64,000 nt of DNA. Source: Colletotrichum lupini. Lineage: Eukaryota > Ascomycota > Sordariomycetes > Glomerellales > Glomerellaceae. The position numbers and the translations under genes are program-made. Under the pieces are notes generated by a model. That model did not search any database. It saw only the letters and a list, made by a program, of their open reading frames with translations, and was not told the DNA's origin. Every line of letters starts with the position of its first letter. Positions within the stretch are counted from its first letter, which is position 1. This document shows, piece after piece, positions 24,187 to 36,490 of this stretch. The DNA lies in NCBI RefSeq assembly GCF_023278565.1, contig NC_064672.1, positions 6,820,001 through 6,884,000 of the forward strand. Direction: 5' to 3'.

Positions 24187-27100
24187 CTAATTAGTAATTA
24201 AATTCTACTATTATAGATTAGTAAGGTATTTCGCTATATAAAAGAGACGACCTCCTAATACCGCACGGGATAGGAGATTCGTATTAATTAACCTTATAGA
24301 AGTAGATAAAAAAGGAGGCGATTCTTAAATACCGTATAGAATTAAGTAATTATAGCCCTTTACTATTTACAAGAGGTCGACGTTTACTACGTTAAACTAC
24401 GTTAATTAACGGAACTACTTAAGTAACTAGCCTTTTACCGTCGCCCCGAGTAGCTTTTTTATTAAACGACTTTTTTATAGCCGGCCTGCGATTAGAAATT
24501 AACTAAGTAATAAAAGGGATTACTAATAAGTAATAATTACCTAACCGTAATTAAGCTACGAAAAAGACTACTTAAAAGATATAAAATAGGGTACTAAGAG
24601 GCCGCAAAAGATAAGATCTCTAAGGTATTTAACCCTACTGCGTACGAGTAATAAGTAGGTATTTTTAATAATTTTTTTAAAATATACGATTTTATAAGAA
24701 AGAGGGCTTAACTTTATTAACTATACTTAACGGCCTATACGGTTCTTAATAGTCTATATAGCTCCTTTACGAGCCGCCCGGCGTCTATTTTTAACTATTC
24801 TTATAAAATACTACCCTAGAGGAAGTAGGTCGAGGAAGGAAGCTATTTAGAAATTATAAAGAGCACAAGGCTTAGGAGGCTAGAAGTATACGGGATAGTA
24901 GAAATCGGTAACTAATAAAGATCCTAAGACTAATTACTATATCTTCTTATAGTAATATAAACGTTTACTGCTACTATTATAAAAAGGAACTACTAAAACC
25001 TACTTTTTTATATTAAATAAAAAAGAGGATCTTAGTAAGTATAATAGCTAGCGATTTAAAAGGGTAGTAATAATTATTAAAAATAGTAAAAACGAGAGTA
25101 GTAATAAGATAGCGAGAAAAAGCGAGAATCTCCTAGACCTTAATAAATTCGTTAGGTAGTAAAAGCACGGATTTATTATAACTAGCGCGCGAATTAGATA
25201 TATCCCCGTTAAAATTAAATATATTAATAATTACTAATATAAGTATAAGCTAGAGCACGACCCTTAGCGAGTTAGGGTAAAGAAGAAGAGGACGAAACCC
25301 GATCCTAAATAGAATCCTAATCCCTTATAAGTAAGTAAATATTAACCCGGACTATTAGGGGACGTAGATATATAGAATTGCGGATTAGCTTAATAATAAG
25401 TAAATTAACGTAGTATTAATCTATTTAACTAAGGTCTACGAGAAAAAGGGGCTATAGGGGCAACCCTTATTTTATAAGATCGTAAATAACCTTAGCTACT
25501 AGCTAAACGAATAGTTCGCGAGCGTAAGCCTAGGAATTATAAAAGTAGTTAATAGATTCCTTTATAGGCGAGGGGTATTACTAGTATAATTATAATCGCG
25601 AGAGCTATATAAAATACTAGTAACGATAATTATAGAGGAGGAATTCGTACTATAGAACTAGGTATAGGTCGATAGAGCGTATAATCGCTTTAACGAATTT
25701 AGAAAAAGAGTAAACGACCTAGATTTCCTCTTTATAATTACTAACGGAAATCTATTATTACAAAAGGATATACCGGGGCAAAATATAGTATTAGAAGTAT
25801 AATAATTAATAATTCTGCCTATTTCGATTTATAACTTATTACTATTACTAATACGAAATTTAGCGCCGATTGGTTAATAAAAGAAAAGTAAACGACCCGA
25901 AGTTACTAATAATACGTAGCGACGCAGGGATCGTATATAAATACCAAAAATCTAATAACAAATACGAGGTAATTTATAGACCTTAAAAAGATCTTTTTAA
26001 AAGAAAAATTATACTCTAGGGGGAAGTATAAGGTCTTATAAAAAACCCTAACGATATTTTATAATTACTATAAAAAAGTCGGAATTAGGGAATACTAGTA
26101 CTATTTAATAATTAATATCGTATTTATAAGTAAAGCCTCTAATTACTATTATAAAGTAGTGCATAATCTCGATCGAAACGACTTTCTTAATATAATTAAC
26201 GTAATCTAAAGCCGCTTCGAGACTTATAATAAGAACCTAGAGCTCCTATCTAAGCTATGAGCGATTTCTTTTATATCTATAGCTAGGATAATAGAGGGTA
26301 AATTACGAATAGAGATCCTTAAAGAGCTTATCGATCGAATTAATAAACTAATAAAAACCTAGCTAAATAAGGGGATAAACGAGCGGAAAGTCAGATATCT
26401 CTATACCGTAGTTTAGCGTATATTAAAAGTAAAAATAACTTTATACTAAGTACCCGAAAACTACGAGACGCTCTACTCGAGGCTAAGATCTAGTTTTAAT
26501 ATTAAAACGAAAATACCGCGCTAAACCTACCTCTAAGTATACGACGGCCCTTATTAATAATATTAAGTTAATTAAACGTATAATAATAATAAAAAAGAGG
26601 CTAAATACGGTAATCGCTAGCAAAGAGGCCTAGATTTATTAAATAAGTAGAGATTTAACTTACGGGTAGGGTAATAAAAGAGGTAATACTATATTTATAA
26701 AAAGGATAAATATTAGTTAAGTAACTATTCTAAAAAAGAGCGTACTAAATCGTATAAATAATATAAAAAGTCGAGGGTAGTAAATAGTAAAACTAGCCCT
26801 CGTTAGTTTAACTAATTCCTCGTTATATATAAGGGCAGATCCGGGGGCACGGAACCTAGCGACGGTAGCTAAAGTAGCGGCCTAAAGTATATACCCCCCA
26901 TAAGAAATTTAGAAAATAAAAAAGATCTCACCCCGTATACTAACGAATTAGATTACGATAAAATCGATAATATTAACTACTCTTTTTTCGCCCCGTTAGC
27001 CTCTAGAGGATATACGAGGCTAAATAAATAGAGGGTAGCGGAAGCTCTTAATAAATAGGCTTTTATCTATAAATAGTAAAAGAAATTCCCTTAGATAATA

Positions 27101-27410
27101 AATATAGAGGCGGCTAAAAGGGCAAATCTAATAAGGCCGAAGCCCATTCTCTTAACGATTAAAAAGAAAATGCTATCTCTTTTAATATTTAAAAAAAAAG
27201 AATATAATACTAAGTAAATCTAGGGGTAGCTAGAGGGGTCCTTTTTATACTACCTAGATCCCTCGAATACTAAGCTCGTATAAGTATTCTATACGAGCGA
27301 AAAGTACGGCCTAAATAATTTCTATAGGATTATCTTAAATACTAGGGTATCGTAATAGTTAACTAGAGGAAAAGGGCAATTCTAAGTACTATAAAAGATC
27401 GCATTAGTAA
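24187..27410 (+). pseudogene. Leader and gag-like region of copy 2, RIP-degenerated
   Basis: Internal 5' part of the element: primer-binding region directly after the LTR, then a stretch placed as gag by its position before the protease. Stops at every few codons prevent a domain call. From about 25020 it is collinear with copy 1. Confidence 0.5.
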
Positions 27411-30230
27411 CGCTTAATATGTTAATAATAAGTATTATGAGGATTAGTTTTAGCCTAAGTAAAGAAATCGTCGTCCTAAGTATAATAAAAATAGAGATAT
27501 ACTTTAGAACGATAACTTTCTATATTTTACCCGTTAATACCCTATTTCTCCTATATCTAAAAGACATAGATCGACTAGGTATTATATTTAATAATACAAG
27601 GAACAGAATCTTTAGTAATAAGTACTTCGAAATAGTCGAACGACGATAGGGGTATGCGTTTATAAAGCTTACTAATAATACGAAGTTAATTAATTACCTA
27701 ACGAAAAGTAAGCTTAGAAAACTATACTAGAGATTTAGGTACCCGTCGGTTATAAGGCTATATAACCTCTTAAAGTAATTAAGTAATAATAATATTAAAA
27801 TAGGGGCGCTAGAGTAGTTAACGAAAGTATATTACTAATACTAAATAAATACGCAGAGCCTACGTAAATTTAAGTTTAAATTGCGTAATAAGCTTAACTT
27901 TAACTAAGAAATAGTCATTGATATCTTTTATTTAAATAGTTAGCTAGTACTATATATAATCGACGTAGCTATATCTTTCTAAGTAGGGCAATTCCTCTAG
28001 GATTTATAAATAAAGATAGTATAGGTAGCCCTATGAAAAAGCTAGATTAATATATACTAGGGACCGTTAGACAGCATTAGAAGCGACGCTAGTACTAGCT
28101 TTAAATTAGTAGAATTTAGAGATAATATAATAGCCTACGGTATATAGCTAAAAGTCGTACCCGTTAAAGCGTACTATAGTATTAAAAAGGTAAAAAGGGC
28201 ACACTAGTAATTAAAAAGGGCGTTTAGAATTATTAAAGAGGAAAGTCCGGATTTTATTAATAACGAATACCTCTAGATAGTACTTAAATACTATAACGAT
28301 ACTATAGGGCCTAACGGACTTATACTAACGCTATTAGTATTTAGAGTATATTTAAAAACGACCTTAGCCTCGCTACTATTACTAAGTATAAGCTAACGAG
28401 CCCGAGTAGTTAAAAAAGTAATACGGGTATTGCGCAAGGTAAGTATAAAAAGGTAAATTAACGAGGTAATTACTACGCATAATAAGCCCGATATAAAGAA
28501 TAATCTAGATATATTACTAAATTCGGATATACGAGTATAGCGCGAAATTACCTAACAGTAGACTAGGCTATATAAGTTAATTTTTATTAACGAGCGCTCT
28601 TATATAGTTACGAGAGATCGTAACTAGCTACTCGAAGTATTAATTATAGTAATTAGACCGTACTATATAGATCCTAACGAGGTAATTTCTAACTTATAAA
28701 AAAAAGAAGAGCTAAGGGAAACTATATAACCCGTAGTAGAGGCATAGGAAATTATCCTTAATAAAATCGTCGTAGTAGTACTAATAGACGACGAGGAAGA
28801 GGAAATTACTAAAAGGGTACTAATACTACTAGCGAGACGTTATAGAAAACTACGATAACAAGCCCTAACGCGGCAATTTATTACTAGTAACAAGGTAATT
28901 AATACCTTTTATATAGTAAAAGAGAAAGCCGATTTCGAGCTAGTAGTTAAACTACGTAAAGAAAGTATAATTATAATTATTAAAAAGCCGTATAAGGGAT
29001 TAGATCTTATCGAAATAGATACTTTTTATAATCGAGGGGTCTATCGATTTATCCTATATAACTTAAAAAAATATACAAACCTCCGCATATTTAAATTATA
29101 AATAGTTCGTAAAATTAAAAAGAAAGGAATACCCTAGCCGTACGAGAAGTCTAGATACGTAATTTAGGGGTACGGCGACGTTAAAAAAGTAACGCTACTT
29201 ATATAATTACTTACTATATAGCGCTATAGCTAACGATTAATAATAGTACTAATAGTATCGCTATAGAAGAAGGGATACGAGATTTAGAGCCGTAATATTA
29301 CCTAGGCCTATACCTAATCGGCTATAGGGCTTATAAAGAGAATCCTAGCCTATTTACCAAAGGAAATAGCTAGTAAGTACCCAGAAAGTACGATTATTAA
29401 AGTACTTAAGCTACTATATAAGCTCGTAAAATCGGGCACCTATTAGTGAGCTACTTACTACGATTTTTATATTAATTAACTATTAATAATTACCTTTACG
29501 TACAACCCGTGCCTATTAGTCGCGGAGTATAAAAGCGACTAATTTAAGATCGTCGGAATATAGACTAACGATATATTAAGCCTATTTAATATTAACTTTA
29601 TAAAAAAGGAGGATAAAGAGCTCTAAAAAGCGGGCTTTGTAATAAAACTAAAAGAGGTCCTTATAATAAATACCCCCTTAGTATTTAATAATAGGATTCT
29701 TATAATTAAAAGGGAAACCGTTATTTTTTAATAAAAAGGGTAGAGCGAGAAGATTAACTTTATTAATCTAAACGTAACTAACGTTAAAAAGCGGTATAAA
29801 GCTAAGCTTGCGCGAGGGGTATATATTATAAGTATTTATTAGCTTAAAATAACTTTTAATTATATTAAGGTAGTATAAGCTATAAATCTAACTAAATAAG
29901 ACGTCGAGGTACTTAATAAGCGGCTTAAGTAGTAGTAAATAAATCTTAATCGAGGTCTCGTTTACTACCCGATCGACCTTACGACTAATAAGCTTTACGT
30001 CTTTATTAATAAGTTATTTACGAATAATAACGACCTTACTTCGTAATTAGGGTATATTATTATCTTAGTTAATAAGAGTATAGGTAAGAGCGAATTTACT
30101 ATATATAGTAATATAATCTACTACTCGTTAACTAAAAGTAAGTAAGTAATAAGAAGTATACTAATATTAAAGGTCTATAGTATAGTTAACGGCGTTAACC
30201 TCTCCTATATAATTTTAACGACGCTAAAGA
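27411..30230 (+). pseudogene. Copia pol remnant in copy 2 (protease, integrase, RT, RNase H)
   Basis: The longest stop-free stretch, 27419-27649 (76 codons), reads like the Copia protease to pre-integrase junction and includes ITFYILPVNTLFLLYLKDID. It escapes stops by chance codon content. The integrase core follows at about 27900-28000. Near 29990-30040 an RNase H segment reads VFINKLFTNNNDLTS, and its terminal part lies at 30110-30200. No product can be made; this is annotation of a fossil. Confidence 0.75.
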
Positions 30231-30627
30231 AAATTACCGATCGAATTAGACTTCTACTTATTCTAACGGTTATTTATATAAATTCCTATTCGCTATACGA
30301 ATACCTTATTAAATTAAGAACGACGAAGGAAAAGAGGCTTATAATCGATATTATAGCCCTTAGGTAATTATACGAAAGGCGCGAGATACTTAAGATTTAT
30401 TAAATTAATAATAAAAATAACCTCGTAAACGCTTTTATAAAAGTAGTACTAAATAAGGGATTAGAGTAATTCGTAAGTAGTAAAAAAGTTATTATACGAA
30501 TAGAGGGATAGGTTATATAAAAAGAGTAAAGAAAAGGGGGAAAAAGAGACGACTTAGTAAACGGGCCCGAGGTTAAATTATACCTCTAACCGTAGCGGTT
30601 AAATTAATAAAAGAAAGAGAAAGTTAG

Positions 30628-30829
30628 TATCGAATTAGAAGTCTAATTCGACCGCGGTATATAGCTAACTGCGCAGGGGCTAATTAGGGGCCCTATTTAT
30701 AATTATCGTAGCTAGCCTAACCTACGGTTAGAACCTCCTTTTTACTACTACGCAGATATTCATATAGTCTAATTGATCTCTTCGTCAACTACGGTTCGAA
30801 CTAACTACCCTGTAATAGGGATACCAACA
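30628..30829 (+). repeat. 3' LTR of copy 2 (202 bp)
   Basis: Starts TATCGA and ends ATACCAACA with an intact CA terminus. Its outer (right) half keeps C/G at eleven positions where the 5' LTR has T/A, and its inner half shows the reverse. Confidence 0.93.
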
Positions 30830-30834
30830 CTTCT
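30830..30834 (+). repeat. Target-site duplication, right copy (CTTCT)
   Basis: Exact repeat of 23980-23984, directly after the CA end of the right LTR. The PKS reading frame resumes at 30835, in register with the 5' segment. Confidence 0.92.
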
Positions 30835-33800
30835 CCGCAGAGAAGACTTACCTGATGGTGGGCTTGGTCTCGGATCTAGGTCGATCGATCTGCCGCTGGA
30901 TGATTGAGAATGGCGCTAAGTACATCGTACTCACTAGCCGCAGTGCTACAGTCGATTCTCTCTGGCTCTCCGAGATGGAAGCACTCGGCGCCGTGATTTC
31001 GGTCCACAAGATGGATGTGTCCGAACGCAAGTCAGTTCAGACAGTCTGCGACATCATCAAGAAGACTTTCCCTCCCATCGCAGGTGTCTGTAACGGCGCG
31101 CTTGTCCTCAAGGATCAGCTCTTTGTCGAAATGGACGCTTCCGCTCTCAACGACGTATTTGCACCCAAGGTGGCGGGCACAATCCATCTTGATGAGTACT
31201 TCTCGGAACCCACTCTTGACTTCTTCATCCTCTTTTCGTCTATGAGCTCTGTCGTTGGAAACGCTGGACAGGCCAACTACAATGCCGCATCTTTGTTCCA
31301 AGCAGCAGTTGCGAACAAGAGGCGAGCCAGGGGCCTGGCAGCATCCGTCATGTCGCTTGGCATGGTTGCTGACGTGGGCTACATCGCCCAACGAGGCCCC
31401 AGTCTAATGGAGAAGCTCAAGAAGGTCTTCTACATGCCAATTTCCGAGGCAGACGCTCACCTGATCTTCGCCGAGGCCGTGGTGGCAAGCAAGCCAGAAA
31501 ACGCCGACGGCACAATCGAGATGGTCTCTGGAATCCAGCCCTTCAACTACACATCTTCGACCAAGGCGCGTCCACCCTGGTTCTCCAACCCACGCTTCTC
31601 TTACTTTGTCCGCGAGGAAGAAGAAGCGCAGGAGAGCGCTCTGGGCAACCTCAGCAGTGTCCATGTCAAAGAGCAGATGGATGCTGCAGGATCCGAGGAA
31701 GAGGCCACAGCCGCACTGCTTGCAGCCTTTGGGGCCAGGATGGAGTCCATGCTCCAGATGAGCGCGGGGAGCCTGAATGTTGAAGCGCCTCTGCTGGATG
31801 TTGGCATCGATTCCCTGCTTGCGGTCGAGATTCGGACGTGGTTCTTGAAAGAGGTGCACGTGGATGTGCCTGTCCTGAAGACCCTGAGCGGAGACAACGC
31901 TCGCGACATTTGCGCGGATGCCGCCAAGAAGTACATGTCAGCCAAGATGCAAGATGGTGGAAGCAAGTCGGCCGATGGGCCAGCCGAATCGGAGGTGGAG
32001 GCGTCCACGGCATCGGAGCAATTAAGCGGCACTGAGGCCTCCAGCGTAGGCACGTCGAGCCCCGAAAAGGAGGGGAGTATCACCACGCCTAGCAGCATGA
32101 GCGAGGCGGGATCCGATGTCAAGAAGCTTCAGCAAAGGAAGGAAGTTGTTCGAACTGAAAAGCTGTCATTTGCGCAGTCGAGGTAGATGATCCTCTCCTG
32201 TATAAAGCCTGTCCGTATGAGTTAGCTAAGCGTGTACATAGACTCTGGTTTCTCAATCAATTATCTGAAGACCTAACATCTTACAACAGTCTTTATGTCT
32301 ATGATGTGAAGGGCAATATCCAGATACTCCGACTGAGAAGGGCCGTCTCAGCTACGGTCACTCATCATGACGCCTTGCGCACTTGCTTCTCAACCAGGCC
32401 AGGCAATGGAGAGCCCGTTCAATCGATTTTGAAGACGCCAGAAGATTGCTTGAGGCACATCAAGAATCCTGAAGAGGACTCAGTGCAGCACGAAATGGAG
32501 GCATTGCGCAAGCACAAGTGGAATCTGGCCGACGGTGATGTCTTCCGTATGGTTCTCGTTAGCCATTCTCCCGACGACCACACTATGCTTATTGGATACC
32601 ACCACATCATCATGGATGGTGTGAGCCTGCACGTCTTCATGCGAGATCTCAATGTACTATATGCTGGAAAGTCTATCAACAAGGCGACGAAGCAGTACCT
32701 GGATCTCGCACTAGAAGAGCGGACGGCTATGGAGAACGGTCTTTTGGATGACAAGATTGACTTCTGGAAGCGGGAACACTCCTGCCCGGCAGAAACACTC
32801 TCTCTCCTCCCCTTCGCGCGCGTCAAGTCCCGCCCAATTTCCGAATCCTATGCAAACATCGAGTCTGTCAGGGACGTTGGGCGCGACTTCTCGGAGAGAA
32901 TCAAGCGGGCCAGCCGAGGTCTCAGCGTAACGCCCTTCCACTTCTATCTCGCTGGGATGCAGACTCTCCTGCATCGACTACTCGGCGTAGAAGACATTTG
33001 CATTGGCATCACGGACGCGAATCGTACGCCTGAAAGCTCTCAAGTAATCGGCTTCTTTCTCAACCTCCTACCGATTCGCTTCCAGGTTGAAAAGGCCGAG
33101 AAATTTGGCGACCTCGTCAAGAAGACGAGTCAGCGATATTATACCGCGCAAGCCAACTCGGGCGTACCCTTTGATGTGATTTTAGACAAGGTGAATATCG
33201 CGCGGGATATGACGCACACGCCCCTGTTCCAGGTCGCCATGAACTATCGCCAAGGCAACTTTTCGAGCATCCCCTTGGGCGGATGCAGCCTGACTGTCAA
33301 AGAGGGGTTCGATGCCAAGAGCCCTTACGATCTCGCCTTTAGCGTCACGCCGACGGAAGACGCATGTTACCTTCAGATCGTGGGCCGAGACGACTTGTAC
33401 GACCAAGCTGCGACAGACCTGCTTCTCGACATGTATGTGACGCTGCTTGATGATGCGGCTAAGGACACATCCAAGACGCTTCCGGAGTGCCAGCTCTATG
33501 ATCCTTGTGATGTCGATCGCGCGATCGCCATTGGACGGGGCGAGGATATTGACTTCGGATGGCCAGATACCTTGACTGAAAGAATTGATCGGATTTTCAG
33601 CTATCACGGAGACGAAGTTGCTCTCAAGGATACGGCCACAGCGCTGACGTACTCACAATTGGCTGGCAAGGTGGCTGGTCTGGCAGCCATACTCTCGGGT
33701 AAGGCGCAGCTCGGGTCACGAATTGCAGTCTTGTGTGATCCCACGGTCGACTGGGTCGTTGCTATGCTCGCGATTCTTCGTGCTGGTGCTGTTTATCTGC

Positions 33801-36490
33801 CCCTCGATACCAAGTTGCCCCGCGAGCGTCTAGCTGCAATTCTCGAAGCCTCGAAACCAGATTTGATCATTTGCCACGCGTTAACGCGGCAAAGGGCAGA
33901 CGATCTTTCCAGCAACATCTCCATCATCGACGTTTCTGACAATTCTGACGTCGAAAATGTTCCAAATTTGGAACAGCCGGGCTCAGCGACGTTTATCCTT
34001 TTCACGTCCGGATTCACAGGGACTCCCAAGGGCATCGAGCTCACGTCCGCTGGCATCATCAACTACGCAGCAACTAAAGCCTCAAAGCTCCATCTCGACC
34101 GCGAAGTCGTTCTACAGCAGAGCTCACTCGGCTTCGACATGTCCATCGCGCAGGCGTTCAATGCGCTGACGAACGGCGGCACTCTTGTTATCGTCCCGCA
34201 AGAAAGCCGTGGAGATCCTGTCGCCCTCACGAAGATCATGGTTGATGAAGGCGTCACGTTTACGCTTGGCACGCCTACGGAATATCTCATGCTCATTCGA
34301 CATGGTGGCGGGGGCATTGAGAGGCAGAGTAGCTGGAGACATGCTTGCACCGGCGGAGAGGCTGTCAATGGTCATTTAAGAGATGCATTTCGAAGGCTGG
34401 AGCAGGTACCCACAGTGACAGACTGCTATGGACCAACGGAGATTTCCTGCTGCGCAACGATGCGAACAGTAGATCTTGACGAGGAAGAAGCCGTCATTTC
34501 TGGCTCCGTTGGCTCTGCAAATCCAAACACCTCGATTCTCATCATCGATGAGGACGGCATTGTTGTGCCGTCTGGCATCCCGGGAGAGATCTGTGTTGGA
34601 GGCGTAGGCGTGTCCCAGGGCTATCTTGACTCAGATCTGTCAAAAGAGAAGTTCACAGAGAACCCATTCGCTTCCGCACGGGACGTTTCAATGGGATGGA
34701 CCACGATGTACAAGACAGGCGACAAAGGCACCCTACGCTCCGATGGGTCTTTGCATTTCATGGGCCGCATGGATGGCGACACTACGATCAAGATTCGCGG
34801 GCTGCGTGTGGACCTTGAAGACGTCTCCAATGTCATTGTTCGAGAGTCCAAGGGAGAAATCGCAGATGCAGTTGTCACCGTTCGCGGGGATCCTGCTTTC
34901 CTCGTTGCTCACGTCGTACTCTCCAAACACTCAGTCGTGGTCGAGGCCGACCTCCAGATCTTTGCTAGCACGCTTCCGCTTCCCAGCTACATGAAACCCT
35001 CACTGATCATTCCTCTGGACCGCATTCCCGTCAGCAGAAATGGGAAAGTCGATCGCCTCGCCATCGCCTCATTACCCATCGCGCGCCTGCCAGCAGGACA
35101 ACCAGGATCACCGCAGGGCGCCAAAGAACTGAGTCTTGCCGAGGGAGAGCTCCGTCTTCTTTGGGATTCCGTCCTTCACCAGACGTCCTCCCACTTGATC
35201 AACGGCGAGCCTCTGACATCAGATTCGGATTTCTTCTTGATCGGGGGCACATCGCTTCTACTAGTGATGCTGCAGAGTGCAATCCGCACATCCATGGGTA
35301 TAGAGGTTTCTCTCAAAGACATGTACCACTCCAGCACGCTTGGAGGAATGACTACCTTACTCTTACGGCGGAAGAGCGAAAATCATGTACCGGAATCGAT
35401 TGATTGGGAAGCTGAGACAGCTCTTTTTAGCCCTCTCGACCTTGGGATCCGTGGAGGTACACCGAGGAATGCAGTTGCAATGGAGATTCTCATTACGGGA
35501 TCAACAGGATTTCTCGGCGGCGCAATCCTCTCATCCTTGTTAAAGAGTCCAGAAGTAGCGAGGGTCCACTGCATCGCAATTGAGGCCAATACCAAAGTGC
35601 CATCACACCTCCAGCATGACAAAATCACAATCCACACTGGAAGCCTCCTTGAACCCCGACTCGGCATGTCACCAGAGACCTACGCCCGCCTCCAAAACAC
35701 AGTCGATGCGGTTATCCTCGCAGGCGCGCAGGGCCACTGTTTAAACAACTACGCTACCCTGCGCATACCCAATGTTGAATCCACGAAGGTGATGGGCTTG
35801 TTCGCGCTTCCGCGGCGGATACCGCTTCACTTTATCTCTTCGAATAGGGTCACACTACTTGATCCCGCCGCAAAGGCTGCGATGCCGCCTGTAAGCGTTA
35901 GTCGTCATTCGCCGAGGGCGGATGGAGGGGAGGGTTTCACAGCCGCGAAGTGGGCGAGCGAGGTGTTTTTGGAGAAGTTATCCGCAGCCGCAGTGACGGA
36001 GAAGAAAGAGGAGGGTCTACTACCCGTCACAATTCATCGGCCTTGTGCTGTCGTAGGCGACAAGGCGCCCCTCGAAGACGCGCTCAACGCGCTGCTACGA
36101 TTCTCAAAGCTCATGGGCGCCGTACCGCGGATTGAAGGGTTGAATGTCGAGGGATACTTTGATTTCAAGCGGGTTGAGGACGTAGCGGGTGAGATTGCAA
36201 CTGCTGTCGTCACTTTACACGATCCTACCACGTCAAGCCCATATCGTGATGATAGTCAGGCAGGAGGGGTTTCGTTCCGGCATTATTCGAGTGGTGTCCG
36301 GGTACCGCCATGGGAATTCAAGGTGTACATGGAGAAATCATATGCCGGAAAGTTTTTTGAGCTGGATATGGATCAGTGGATTGAGGGTGCGAGGAGAGAG
36401 GGCATTGAGGAGTTGATTGTTGCATATTTAAAGGCTATAACTGAGAGAGGGGAGACAATGGTGTTTCCGTTCATGGGAAGTGCTTTGTAA
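30835..36490 (+). CDS. 3' fragment of PKS-NRPS: KR-ACP-C-A-T-R*
   Basis: Exons 30835-32182 and 32242-36490 with a 59 bp intron at the ACP-C linker; the first in-frame ATG is 30855. Residue numbers follow the undisrupted protein. KR: GLVSDLG loop and Tyr2246 in NYN. ACP: GIDSL with Ser2424. A Ser/Glu-rich linker leads to the condensation domain, with HHIIMDG at 2667-2673. Adenylation: TSGFTGTPKG from 3135 (Phe where Ser is usual), YGPTE, and RNGKVDR. Thiolation: GGTSL with Ser3551. Terminal SDR-like domain: TGSTGFLG from 3632, but the YxxxK position reads FTAAK with Phe3779. Loss of that Tyr argues against reductive release and for Dieckmann cyclisation. The frame is intact although it is cut off from its promoter. 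Confidence 0.9.

Larger units (their letters stand above)
23985..30829 (+). mobile_element. Full-length Ty1/Copia LTR retrotransposon inserted in the PKS-NRPS (copy 2)
   Basis: 6,845 bp element with two 202 bp LTRs, a perfect 5 bp target duplication, a polypurine-like tract just before the right LTR (about 30611-30624), and a 6.4 kb internal region collinear with copy 1. CpA and TpG are almost absent and stops fill every frame, which is saturating RIP. Remnants in + orientation: gag about 25000-26900, protease about 27410-27650, pre-integrase and integrase about 27650-28400, reverse transcriptase about 29450-29950, RNase H about 29950-30230. It lies in the same orientation as copy 1 and as the interrupted gene. 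Confidence 0.95.
17693..36490 (+). pseudogene. Hybrid PKS-NRPS megasynthase, disrupted by an LTR retrotransposon
   Basis: Coding segments 17693-23984, 30835-32182 and 32242-36490 belong to one gene; 23985-30834 is a Copia element plus one copy of its target duplication, and 32183-32241 is a 59 bp intron. The three segments total 11,889 nt, an exact multiple of three (3,962 codons before the stop), a normal length for this family. Domain order is KS-AT-DH-MT-degenerate ER-KR-ACP-C-A-T-R*. The element cuts codon 2098, just before the KR nucleotide-binding loop. No other frameshift or stop is visible, so this is a recent single-event knockout rather than an old pseudogene. The family makes tetramic acids, 2-pyridones or related amino-acid-capped polyketides; the product here is unknown. 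In isolates without the insertion the gene should be functional. Confidence 0.92.

Noticed and set aside
27419..27649. 76-codon open frame inside the element as a real gene
   Set aside because: It is a chance stop-free remnant of the Copia protease/pre-integrase region within a heavily mutated element.
23985..30829. The insertion acting as a spliced intron of the PKS-NRPS
   Set aside because: At 6.8 kb it is far longer than any other intron here (49-148 bp), it has LTRs and a target duplication, and no plausible GT-AG pair sits at the element edges.
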